This document shows, piece after piece, positions 16,433 to 24,359 of a DNA stretch of 33,826 bases. The stretch spans positions 1-33,826 of the forward strand of contig JAAFIA010000054.1 of assembly GCA_013298545.1 (NCBI GenBank), read 5' to 3'. How positions within the stretch are numbered: the first letter of the stretch is position 1; every line of letters begins with the position of its first letter. A program made the translations under genes and the position numbers. The stretch is from Bacteroidota bacterium (GTDB taxonomy: Bacteria; Bacteroidota; Bacteroidia; Palsa-965). The notes below the pieces were generated by a model. The model was not told where the DNA came from. It was given only the letters and a program-made list of their open reading frames with translations, and searched no databases.

Positions 16433-17601
16433 TTTCGAACCAAGACCGTTCGCCTTCCATCCTCCGTATAAACCACAATCCGTCGCGATCCGTTGCGTAA
16501 AATCTCTACGCAGAAAAAACCGTGATCTGTTCCATTTTGATATTCAGCAGGAAATTGCGTGGATTTGATTTCAGAAATTTTACTCCCCGATCCGCTGACA
16601 ATAAAATAATTCTGTTGCGCATCTTTAAACAGTTGCAAATTGTGTTCGTGCCCTGCAGCGTAAATCAAATTTTTATGCTTCGCAAAAATCGTGAGTAAAT
16701 CTTCGCGCATGTGTTTGTAACGCGGATGCACCATGGCCTGTGTCAATACACGATTCAATCCCATCAGTCCGAAAATTTGGAACGGCGTATAATTCAACAC
16801 GCCATGCAAAAAACGTCTGTTGTAACCGCCATGCTCACCATTGGTATAAACCGGATGATGCGCACACAAAATAACCTGCTCTTTGTTTTTCTCCGCCACG
16901 GCAAAAATACTATCCAATTCATGCAACATCTTTTCGTACCGTTTGCGCACCGTCATTCCAGCTTGTTTTTGTACCCAATGAAACGGATACCCTTGCAACC
17001 ACCATTGTGTGTCGATGGTAACAATACGCACACCTGGCGCAATAATGTGTGTCCACGGACCTGGCCCATCTGTCGGAAATAAACCATTGACAACAGGTTT
17101 TCCATCAACCGTATCGCTTGGAATTTGTGTGGCCAAATAAACCCCTTGTTTGCGTAAAGCCTTTTGTCCTTTACGTTTTTGTGCCAACCAATCGTGATTG
17201 CCTGGGACAAACAACAAATGATCGCAACTATCGGCAGCATCAATTTGGACTTGCAATTTTTTCGCCGAGATCGCTTTGCCATCATAGCCTTGCGGATAAA
17301 TATTGTCGCCTAGAAAAACGACTGTTGTAGAATCTTGTCCGCCCGCGAGTGTGTGCAGCAAGCGCAATGTTTTTCCGGGAACGGTATCATTTCCAGCATC
17401 GCCCACCAAGAAAACGCGATACACAACATCGCTATCGCGTGCCGATGGTTTTTGAGAAAATACGCCAAAGTTTTTTCCTGCAAGCGAATCGCGTGTTACC
17501 GTGTTTGAACTTTTTTGAAGCGGAACAATTTGTATCGGGTTAATCTGTGCTGCAAGCGAAGACGTAACCAATAAGGTTAATAAGATGTATATTTTTCTCA
17601 T
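16429..17601 (-). CDS. Secreted calcineurin-like metallophosphoesterase
   Basis: This 390-residue protein has a signal peptide (about 1-19, SSLAAQ). Metal-binding motifs come in the family order: VGDAG (66-70), FLGDNIYPQG (96-105), GNHDW (134-138), AHHPVYTNG in the middle and GHEHNL near the end. A two-metal phosphatase or nuclease acting in the periplasm or outside is likely; the substrate is unknown. I start at ATG 17601; a longer frame to 17664 lacks a signal peptide at its start and lies inside the upstream gene. The start overlaps the upstream gene by 4 nt (17598-17601), so the two are coupled. Confidence 0.9.
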   Translation of the reverse strand: MRKIYILLTLLVTSSLAAQINPIQIVPLQKSSNTVTRDSLAGKNFGVFSQKPSARDSDVVYRVFLVGDAGNDTVPGKTLRLLHTLAGGQDSTTVVFLGDNIYPQGYDGKAISAKKLQVQIDAADSCDHLLFVPGNHDWLAQKRKGQKALRKQGVYLATQIPSDTVDGKPVVNGLFPTDGPGPWTHIIAPGVRIVTIDTQWWLQGYPFHWVQKQAGMTVRKRYEKMLHELDSIFAVAEKNKEQVILCAHHPVYTNGEHGGYNRRFLHGVLNYTPFQIFGLMGLNRVLTQAMVHPRYKHMREDLLTIFAKHKNLIYAAGHEHNLQLFKDAQQNYFIVSGSGSKISEIKSTQFPAEYQNGTDHGFFCVEILRNGSRRIVVYTEDGRRTVLVRN

Positions 17602-17984
17602 GAAACAAAACGTAAAATTAATTTGCCGAAAATGGCTTTGAGCAATGCTGTTGCGCCCTTCCACCCGATTACAAAAAGATAGAAAAATAAGCGCTCACGC
17701 GGCAAAAACAAATGTGCGTACTGCGGACGGGTTTCCAGAATGGCACTCATGATGAGTAATTTCCGACGCAGTAAGGCATTGGGTTTTGATAAGGCCAACG
17801 CGCCATCCAACGCACCAATCAACCACGCATGACGACAAGCGAAGCGAAGAATTTTTTCGTCTTGCAATGAACCCGATACAGGACGTAGCGCGTGCGCATC
17901 TTCGTACAACCCAATACTTTTTTCATCCGGCATTTCGCCCAATAAAAAACGACCTAGAATTTTTGCTTCGTCTTTCAAATGCAT
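17598..17984 (-). CDS. Hypothetical protein
   Basis: I do not recognise this 128-residue protein. The N-terminal 75 residues are mixed and partly helical. The region from about 100 on (LFFYLFVIGWKGATALLKAI) is hydrophobic enough to be a membrane or amphipathic segment. It lies in a tight operon: 1 bp after the DUF2304 gene and 4 bp overlapping the phosphoesterase start. The overlap on both sides supports a real gene. Confidence 0.75.
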   Translation of the reverse strand: MHLKDEAKILGRFLLGEMPDEKSIGLYEDAHALRPVSGSLQDEKILRFACRHAWLIGALDGALALSKPNALLRRKLLIMSAILETRPQYAHLFLPRERLFFYLFVIGWKGATALLKAIFGKLILRFVS

Positions 17985-17985
17985 A

Positions 17986-18333
17986 TTAATGCTGCTTCCC
18001 CGATTTGAGTTGTTCTTTCAACAAGGCGATATCTTGTGCCAGCGTTTTATTCTGCTCTTGCAATTTCGATACAACGACCGATAAATGCAACAGGTAAATC
18101 AAGATGAAGAAAATAGCACCAATGAAAACTAAATTTGGTGGATCGAAAACACCAATCCAATCGGCAATGACTTGTAAGCCGTTGCGCCAAAACGAAAACG
18201 CAATTAAAATAGCTGAACTGATGATCCAGATGATGGCATATTCTTCGCGCAAACGACCTTTGAAAATCAGTCGTGCAATAAATGCTAGAAAGGAAAAACT
18301 CGCACCAATGGCTAAGTATTGAATCAGATCCAT
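17986..18333 (-). CDS. DUF2304 membrane protein
   Basis: This 115-residue protein has three hydrophobic helices (about 4-24, 34-50, 65-88), the motif GRLREEYAIIWI in the first loop as in DUF2304, and a coiled-coil-like C terminus (LQEQNKTLAQDIALLKEQLK, about 91-110). Proteins of this family sit beside glycosyltransferases in other genomes. No glycosyltransferase is present here. It is the second gene of the four-gene operon starting at 18942. Confidence 0.85.
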   Translation of the reverse strand: MDLIQYLAIGASFSFLAFIARLIFKGRLREEYAIIWIISSAILIAFSFWRNGLQVIADWIGVFDPPNLVFIGAIFFILIYLLHLSVVVSKLQEQNKTLAQDIALLKEQLKSGKQH

Positions 18334-18351
18334 ACCAGTTGTTGTTGAGGA

Positions 18352-18942
18352 TTATTTGCTTTCATTCCACGTTTTGTACTCATTTTGCTGGTCGGGACGA
18401 AATGGCGGAATACGTCGGTGCGGTTCGCATGCAATCAACGTAGCATGACAATCGGCGGGCAATTGTTGGTATAAGCCTGTGCCTTTTGTTTTCCACGCAA
18501 TCATTTCGTCGCTCACATCTTTTACAATTTTTCCGGGATTCCCAACAACCACTTTGCGCGCAGGAATAATTGTATCGGCAGCAATAAATGTCAGCGCACC
18601 CACAATGCATTCATCACCAATTTGAACGTTATCCATAATCACGGCATTCATGCCAATCAAGGCATTTCGTCCGATGGTTGCACCATGAATAATTGCGCCA
18701 TGACCAATGTGTGCTGCTTCGCGTAAACGCACCGTAACGCCTGGAAACATGTGAATAGTACAATTTTCCTGCACATTGCAACCATCTTCGATGATGATTT
18801 CGCCCCAATCGCCGCGAATGGCCGCACCTGGGCCAACATAGGCATCGCGTCCAATAATCACATTGCCCGTAACCGCAGCTTGCGGATGTACAAACGCCGA
18901 TTCGTGCACAACCGGACGATAGCCATTAAACTCGTATATCAT
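18352..18942 (-). CDS. PaaY-like gamma-carbonic anhydrase/hexapeptide-repeat protein
   Basis: This 196-residue protein is a left-handed beta-helix of hexapeptide repeats (about 15-150: VTGNVIIGRDAYVGPGAAIRGDWG, IGHGAIIHGATIGRNALIGMNAVIMDN). The likely zinc histidines lie in the IHMFPGV and AHIGHGAIIHG segments. The C-terminal helix region (VGNPGKIVKDVSDEMIAWKTKGTGLYQ) closely follows PaaY/CaiE, so this is the PaaY branch of the gamma-carbonic anhydrase family. PaaY is linked to phenylacetate catabolism elsewhere, but no paa gene lies in the window. I start at ATG 18942; a further 22 codons to 19008 are not family-like. First gene of the operon. Confidence 0.85.
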   Translation of the reverse strand: MIYEFNGYRPVVHESAFVHPQAAVTGNVIIGRDAYVGPGAAIRGDWGEIIIEDGCNVQENCTIHMFPGVTVRLREAAHIGHGAIIHGATIGRNALIGMNAVIMDNVQIGDECIVGALTFIAADTIIPARKVVVGNPGKIVKDVSDEMIAWKTKGTGLYQQLPADCHATLIACEPHRRIPPFRPDQQNEYKTWNESK

Positions 18943-18946
18943 GAAA

Positions 18947-18976
18947 CGAAGATAACAAGATGCTACACACCTACAA
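18947..18976 (-). promoter_or_regulatory. Possible promoter of the PaaY-like operon
   Basis: On the minus strand, TTG (18974-18976), a 19-bp spacer and TATCTTCG (18947-18954, one mismatch to TAnnTTTG) lie just before ATG 18942. This would make the mRNA almost leaderless. The gap 18977-19268 otherwise shows only a short 7-bp hairpin (19116-19133) and no gene. Confidence 0.35.
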
Positions 18977-19268
18977 CTAGAAAACAAATGAGCTACTGAT
19001 GAATACAATGCTCACGCACCTGCTCCGGGTATCACGATTAGTTATTACATACTCAGACAACGAACGAATTGATCCTTATAGCTATAAAACATTTTTAAAA
19101 ACGTTATGAGCGATGAGCGTAATCGTTTACGCTATATGCATCAACTTCCTCGTAGGATTGATTGTTCGTAAAACAGGTTTCCTTTTTATGTAGTGATTAA
19201 TTGTTTTATACATTTACTTTTTATAATGCGATTCCTAATCTTAAATTATCATTTATAGCCAGTCAATT

Positions 19269-19835
19269 ATGGAAAATACAAGTTTGTTAAATGACATCGT
19301 TAAAACAAATTCTATCCATTTCAGGAACATCAAAATCGGCGACGCAATGACGGTGGTTGAACAACTAGAAGGTCAACCAGAAGAGATAAAGGAGTATTCA
19401 AATCCTTTTTACCGCTATTATTTTGAGGTTGGTGAAATGGAAGAACTTACCATCTATTACAATTATGCCAAAGATGAAAAACGAGTGAACGAAATAACGC
19501 TTCATTTGATTCATTATCCCGATCATTATTGGAAAAAAGAAGGACATCAAGACGCAACAGTATTTTGGAATCTTTTGCAGAACAACAAACTCCAATCTTT
19601 TTCAAACGTATTTACGAATACTGTAACAGATGTCGTTGCTTTTTTTACGCATACACTCAACCAAGAGCCAATCCAATCGATAGAAAATAGTACACCATTC
19701 CATGCTCCTCACCAAAACTATAAATTGTACCATTGGACACACAATGGTCAGTATTTATCCATTCAAACGTATATCGACGATTCAAACGAAGATAATGTAA
19801 AAAACATGTTGATTGTGCGATTGAGAACGGTTTAG
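19269..19835 (+). CDS. Hypothetical protein
   Basis: I do not recognise this 188-residue protein. It has no signal peptide and is acidic and rich in aromatic residues. It looks like a small cytosolic alpha/beta protein of the kind often found as SMI1/KNR4-like or DUF immunity proteins, but no signature was seen. It stands alone, AT-rich, after a 326-bp gap and before a shared terminator. The regular coding periodicity and a good ATG support a real gene. Confidence 0.65.
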   Translation: MENTSLLNDIVKTNSIHFRNIKIGDAMTVVEQLEGQPEEIKEYSNPFYRYYFEVGEMEELTIYYNYAKDEKRVNEITLHLIHYPDHYWKKEGHQDATVFWNLLQNNKLQSFSNVFTNTVTDVVAFFTHTLNQEPIQSIENSTPFHAPHQNYKLYHWTHNGQYLSIQTYIDDSNEDNVKNMLIVRLRTV

Positions 19836-19870
19836 GAATACACATGTTTACGTTTAGTAGTCCCCCAAAA

Positions 19871-19906
19871 AAAACACCAAGAAGCAATATAGCTTTTTGG
19901 TGTTTT
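19871..19906. terminator. Bidirectional terminator between convergent genes
   Basis: AAAACACCAAGAAGC (19871-19885) and GCTTTTTGGTGTTTT (19892-19906) form a 15-bp stem with one G-U pair and a 6-nt loop, with A and T runs at the ends. It lies between the gene ending at 19835 (plus) and the gene ending at 19927 (minus). Confidence 0.88.
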
Positions 19907-19926
19907 AAATTTCATCACAGAAAACC

Positions 19927-20664
19927 CTAAGCCAATAAATCCCCCTCACGCACCAACGTATAAGTAAATTTATTTCCAGTAAATGTTTTGTACAAATCGC
20001 AGAGATCGACAAATTCTTCTTTTTCGTACCAGTCGGCAAATACTTGGCAGCCCGCGCTCCACGGGCCAATCTGTTCTGTTTTGGTGAATTTTTTGGCCCC
20101 GTGAATATTGCAGCCAAAACTATTGCCCGTTTCTTCCACACCCAAATTTTCGGCCACACCATCTTTATCATTGTCGCGGTAAACGGTAATGGTTCCGTTC
20201 TGACGCAAGCAGCGGTGATCTGTTTTTCCTTGATGGTAGCCCGAGCCATAAGCATCTTTGTATTGGCCCGGTTTAATGATGGCGCAACCTGCCGAATTGA
20301 GCGGTGTTTTTTGATAATATACACCCGGCTCTGTTGTTACCAGATACAATTTCATACGTTCTTTGCCAACAGTTGCCGCATAGCTCGCTAAAGCGTAATC
20401 CGTATTTGCGCCAGCAATGCCATCTTCGGCCAAAGGCTTGCCGTTTTTGCCTAAATACTTCCACTTGTTCAACCACTTTTGTTTGTTGAGCAACGAGTAA
20501 TTGGAAGGCATGGCTTGCTGTGTCCAAATGAGTGCGATAAAATCGTTAAACACATCGGGCACTTGTATCGTTGTACGAATACCAATAATATTAGGCCGAT
20601 CGGTGTACCAAGTGTACCGTAAACGTTTCAGATTTTTTTTCAGAAGAGCAATCGTGATTTCCAT
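19927..20664 (-). CDS. L,D-transpeptidase-like (YkuD-type) protein of phage/endolysin kind
   Basis: This 245-residue protein has no signal peptide. It has the segment RPNIIGIRTTIQVPDVFND (about 23-41), a stretch DGIAGANTDYAL (81-92) resembling a peptidoglycan-binding PGBD1 motif, AGCAIIKPGQY (125-135), an acidic RDNDKDG loop (163-169) and His188-X14-Ser203-Ala-Gly-Cys206-Gln-Val. The H-X14-S-x-G-C pattern fits the YkuD catalytic motif (H-X14-17-S/T-x-G-C). Similar proteins occur in phages and bacteria, as I recall. The likely target is peptidoglycan. The lack of a signal peptide suggests a phage-like or injected route, or a cytosolic relative. Confidence 0.6.
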   Translation of the reverse strand: MEITIALLKKNLKRLRYTWYTDRPNIIGIRTTIQVPDVFNDFIALIWTQQAMPSNYSLLNKQKWLNKWKYLGKNGKPLAEDGIAGANTDYALASYAATVGKERMKLYLVTTEPGVYYQKTPLNSAGCAIIKPGQYKDAYGSGYHQGKTDHRCLRQNGTITVYRDNDKDGVAENLGVEETGNSFGCNIHGAKKFTKTEQIGPWSAGCQVFADWYEKEEFVDLCDLYKTFTGNKFTYTLVREGDLLA

Positions 20665-20795
20665 AATGCTGTTTTAATAATTGATGTGTAAGGAGGTTTT
20701 CACGACTAATGTACAAATTCCCAACGCACAAATTTCAACACTGAGATTTTGGCACAAAGGCACAAATTATAGTTTTTAAAGTTCGGGGTGTTTTT

Positions 20796-20850
20796 CGGCG
20801 CGCATGGCCAGCGCAGACGTGAGATACGAGACCGCACGGAGCTGGCGCGC
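20796..20850. repeat. GC-rich hairpin-forming patch
   Basis: In AT-rich intergenic DNA, a GC-rich stretch contains GCCAGC (20807-20812) and GCTGGC (20841-20846). The GCGC flanks extend the stem around a 3-nt bulge. The loop contains GACGTGAGATACGAGAC. It directly abuts the next repeat (20852-20935). No coding function is seen. Confidence 0.4.
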
Positions 20851-20851
20851 A

Positions 20852-20935
20852 GTTGGTGAATTGGCAAATTGGTAACTTGGTGATTCGCCAATTTACCAAT
20901 TTACCAATTCGCCAATTCATCAATTTACCAATTCA
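20852..20935. repeat. Intergenic inverted-repeat array, 'caattcgccaattt' word family (copy 2)
   Basis: GAATTGGCAAATTGGTAA (20858-20875) pairs with TTACCAATTTACCAATTC (20893-20910) with one G-T pair around a 17-nt loop. The right side continues with more TTACCAATT and CGCCAATT words. The left half carries these words in reverse orientation, so the whole is a long hairpin. The same words occur at 5707-5750. It lies 60 bp upstream of the T9SS gene. Confidence 0.75.
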
Positions 20936-20994
20936 ATATTAGGATTCAATCTTCCTTTTCACTATTCTTGTATTCAGACAAAACCGATCCTTTC

Positions 20995-22800
20995 ATGAAA
21001 AAAATTCTACTCTTTGCTATTCTCCTCTCTTCCCTTTTTGCCAAAGCCGATGCTGGCGGCCCCGATGCTTTTGGCTATACATGGAAAGATAGCAACGAAC
21101 CCGGCGGCCCAGCTTATCAGTGGTTCGACATTACCACAATTGGAACACAAGTCAATGGCTTGGCCGATGATAATTATGTAGGACCGTTTCAACTTGGCTT
21201 TCAGTTTCCGTATTACTGGACCACCGAAAGTAAAGTCTGGATTGGTTCGAATGGTTATGTTGGTTTTGGGCCAGGCAATATTGCCGCAAATTTTCCGGCT
21301 ATCCCCAATCCCGGTGGTGTGAATCATTACATCGCAGGCATGATGTCTGACCTCAATTTCCTTGGCGGAGGAAATACCGGACAAGTATTTTATTACGCCA
21401 ATGCCGATACATTTTGTGTCGAGTATCTCAATGTTCCTTATTGGGATCCCAATTCGCCCGGTTATACTGGAAGCAATACGTTTGAGATCATTCTCAACAA
21501 AGCCGATTCTACAATCACCGTCAATTTTATGTCGTGCACAGGTCTTTCCATCAGCAATTTCAGCAGCGGCATCGAAAACAGCATTGGTACTATGGGCTTG
21601 CAACCCTTAACCACACAACCACCCAATACCGATTATACCATTCGCTATTATTTCCCTACGAGCAATGTACCACAAGTTATTGACGCAAGTGTTGTTTGGA
21701 ATCATCAAAACGGAAACGGTGGTATTTTCCTTGGCAACCTCAGTGGCCCGCACACGATGACCACACAAGTAAAAAACTCAGGCAATACTTCCATCGGACC
21801 AGTTATTGCAACGGGATCGATGAAAACACTCGTCAATTTGGTTTTGGTCAGCAGCAGCGATACCAGTGCTCCGCTTGCACCCAATCAAGTTGATAATTTG
21901 ACGTATCCTACTACCTACTCGCCTACCACCTTAGGCACCAAACAATTCGTTACAAAAATATCGGGCGTCTCAGGCGATATTATTTCCGTCAACGATTCCA
22001 TTATTCAAGAAGTTGTGGTGGTCGATACAACTGCGCAACAAGTACGTTTGTGTTATACCAACAACCATACGGAATTTGTGTCGAGCAATATTTCGTGGGC
22101 TGGCGGCAATGGCGGCGTGGGCATCTATGTACAACCGCCGGGCTATCCCGCAAAAATCATCAACACCAATTATATCCTCACCAACGCCCCAGTTGCTGGC
22201 CCTGCCTTCTACGCCAAAATTTACGACGATAACGGCCCAGGCGGTTCTGCCGGAACTTTACTTGATTCGGTGCTTGTCGATGGTGCGCAATGTACCATCA
22301 ATCAACTCATGTTTGTGCCTGTGAGCAATCCAAATCTCATCATCACCAGCGGCGGATTTTACGTCAACTGGGCCATGGCGAGCACCACGGTTGCCATCGG
22401 ACAGTCGCTCACAGCACCATTCTCGCGCCAAACGTACGAAGTGATTGGAAGCTGGTCGGGCTACCGCGATGCACAAACAACCGATTTCTTCATTGGTGCC
22501 GATGTCAATTACACTTATGTTGGTGTCGAAGAACAAGCCAATGCCCTCCAAAGCATTACGGTTTACCCCGTTCCGGCAAACGAGCAATTGAAATTTGCCT
22601 TCAACGAAGCCACAACAGAACCTATTACCATCAACATCTACAACCTCAACGGACAAGTCATCGAAACCCGAAATCTTGCGCCAGCAAGCACCGGAACAGT
22701 GGTGGTGGTTGATGTACAAAATTATGCCGAAGGTGTTTATTTCTTCACCATCCAAAGCGGCGACCGCATCCGCAACGGAAAAATGATCGTTACAGATTAG
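20995..22800 (+). CDS. Secreted protein with T9SS type A sorting domain
   Basis: This 601-residue protein has a signal peptide (about 1-19, ending LFAKADA). The N-terminal part (about 22-225) is rich in Gly, Asn, Tyr and Pro (GPDAFGYTWKDSNEPGGPAYQW, IGSNGYVGFG), a type I recognise only as a common Bacteroidota extracellular domain. Beta-sandwich regions follow. The end is a T9SS sorting domain (about 520-601) with VYPVPANE, IYNLNGQ and YAEGVYFFTI. It is exported by T9SS to the surface. I chose ATG 20995 because it begins the signal peptide. Function is unknown. The gene is monocistronic, with a strong terminator behind it. Confidence 0.87.
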   Translation: MKKILLFAILLSSLFAKADAGGPDAFGYTWKDSNEPGGPAYQWFDITTIGTQVNGLADDNYVGPFQLGFQFPYYWTTESKVWIGSNGYVGFGPGNIAANFPAIPNPGGVNHYIAGMMSDLNFLGGGNTGQVFYYANADTFCVEYLNVPYWDPNSPGYTGSNTFEIILNKADSTITVNFMSCTGLSISNFSSGIENSIGTMGLQPLTTQPPNTDYTIRYYFPTSNVPQVIDASVVWNHQNGNGGIFLGNLSGPHTMTTQVKNSGNTSIGPVIATGSMKTLVNLVLVSSSDTSAPLAPNQVDNLTYPTTYSPTTLGTKQFVTKISGVSGDIISVNDSIIQEVVVVDTTAQQVRLCYTNNHTEFVSSNISWAGGNGGVGIYVQPPGYPAKIINTNYILTNAPVAGPAFYAKIYDDNGPGGSAGTLLDSVLVDGAQCTINQLMFVPVSNPNLIITSGGFYVNWAMASTTVAIGQSLTAPFSRQTYEVIGSWSGYRDAQTTDFFIGADVNYTYVGVEEQANALQSITVYPVPANEQLKFAFNEATTEPITINIYNLNGQVIETRNLAPASTGTVVVVDVQNYAEGVYFFTIQSGDRIRNGKMIVTD

Positions 22801-22814
22801 TTCTTCCAAAGCAC

Positions 22815-22856
22815 AAAAAATCCGCTTGTTCTATACGAATAAGCGGATTTTTTATT
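22815..22856 (+). terminator. Terminator after the second T9SS gene
   Basis: AATCCGCTT and AAGCGGATT form the stem, with TTC/GAA extending it near the loop, followed by seven T. It starts 15 nt after the stop codon. No gene is visible in 22857-23017. Confidence 0.85.
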
Positions 22857-23017
22857 TTCAGAAGCGCAGCAGAGCAGCTACAAAGAACCACCTGTCCTTT
22901 CCTCCACTCCAATCTTTGCTGCAAGTAATTGATATACCAACTACTTGCGTGAGCAGCAAAGGATTTCCGTTGCGGCAAGGGCTATGCAACAAGCGGCTGC
23001 ACGCTGCACATGACTTT

Positions 23018-24337
23018 TTATGATTTCGGTAATTTCTTCAACCATTCGGCAAACCATTTTTCCTGCTCTTTTATGCTGATCGGAAAATAATCGGCCCAGC
23101 CTTGGCTTAAATCGTCGAAGCTCTCGCCCATTAAGACTTGCTGGTTGATGCCGTAATATGAAGCCATCACATTTTTCAATTCCATTTGCCCGAACTGAAT
23201 GCGGTACCAATTGTTGGAGCGGCTCATTTCTTGAAACAATTTGCGCCATTCGGCTCTTCGTTTTTCGGCATCGGCAGCCGTGGCTTTGGCAGTTCGTTTT
23301 TCAAACACAACCACTTCCGGCATCAAACGACCACCATTTTTCCAAGTAACCAATCCGTCAATGTTGAATAATACCTTCCATTGCGAATCGTATTCCAAGG
23401 TCATCAATTCTTTAGGCTTTACGGTTTTGGGATTGGCTTGTCCAGGTTTATCGCCAATGCGTTGCAGGATTTTCACATCTTGCCAAAAACTCATTTCCGT
23501 AGCACTCGGTTTGGGATAACGCAATTTCAAGTAAGCGAAATGAATTTCTTTCTGAAAAAGCATTTCTAATTTTTTACGATCTTTTACTTTGTGGTACGAT
23601 GCCCAATCGCGGCTTTGTAAGTAAGCGTCGCTAAATACATGCTTTTTAATTTTCGTAGCAGCATCGGCATCGAGTCGTTTGCGTTGCGTTTCTAAATCTT
23701 CTTCTTGCGTAGAAACTGCAATTGCTTCGTCTATGGCCGCATCATCAAAAATAGATGTTGGCTTCGCGGTTGTTGTTGCTTGTTCAGCTTGAGCCGCATT
23801 GACTTTCGGTTTTTCTGCAACTTGCTTTACTTCTCTTTCGGAGACAACCGCAGCAACGATGCGATGTGGTTCAAACACATCGAGTAAATTTAAATATGCC
23901 GTAAGGAGTTCAGCTTTCGCAAAATAAAATGCTTGCGCTGTTCCGCGTGGTAAAAGGGCATCGCTTGCAATTTCGCCAACAACCGGCACATGCCCAATCA
24001 TCCAATGTCCGCGCTTGGTGTGGTGCAAAGCCGTATTTGGAATAGCGCCCGCCCACTGATGCCGATCAATACTCCACGCTTGATGTGCCGCACAACCAAC
24101 AACAATAAGCTGTTGCCGCATTTGTTGATCGAGCAATTGTAGTAAATCGTTATACAGTTCAGGTGTTACAATTAAAAACGCATATCCTTCAAACCGCAAG
24201 GCTTGCAATTTACTTTGGTCTAAATACCGTTGCTCGATTTTGAGTTCGGGTGTTTTGTTGAGGCATGTTTTAAATGAATCGAGTCCATCGACTTCGATGG
24301 GTTGTCCGTTGCGGTTGGTGAGGTGAATAAAAAGCAT
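23018..24337 (-). CDS. Hypothetical protein co-transcribed with the AAA+ ATPase
   Basis: I do not recognise this 439-residue protein; it shows no signal peptide or membrane segment. An N-terminal domain (about 1-150) is followed by a low-complexity Ala/Glu/Lys/Thr linker (about 160-230) and a basic, aromatic-rich C-terminal domain (about 230-439). It begins 22 bp after the AAA+ stop codon on the same strand, so the two probably work together. In eCIS loci the AAA+ gene is often followed by short accessory genes, but this one matches none I know. Confidence 0.75.
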   Translation of the reverse strand: MLFIHLTNRNGQPIEVDGLDSFKTCLNKTPELKIEQRYLDQSKLQALRFEGYAFLIVTPELYNDLLQLLDQQMRQQLIVVGCAAHQAWSIDRHQWAGAIPNTALHHTKRGHWMIGHVPVVGEIASDALLPRGTAQAFYFAKAELLTAYLNLLDVFEPHRIVAAVVSEREVKQVAEKPKVNAAQAEQATTTAKPTSIFDDAAIDEAIAVSTQEEDLETQRKRLDADAATKIKKHVFSDAYLQSRDWASYHKVKDRKKLEMLFQKEIHFAYLKLRYPKPSATEMSFWQDVKILQRIGDKPGQANPKTVKPKELMTLEYDSQWKVLFNIDGLVTWKNGGRLMPEVVVFEKRTAKATAADAEKRRAEWRKLFQEMSRSNNWYRIQFGQMELKNVMASYYGINQQVLMGESFDDLSQGWADYFPISIKEQEKWFAEWLKKLPKS

Positions 24338-24359
24338 CGTGCGTAAACGTATAAAAAAA

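Noticed and set aside
18352-18942. Phenylacetate degradation cluster
   Set aside because: Only a PaaY-like protein is present, with no paaA-K genes nearby. The family has wider roles.
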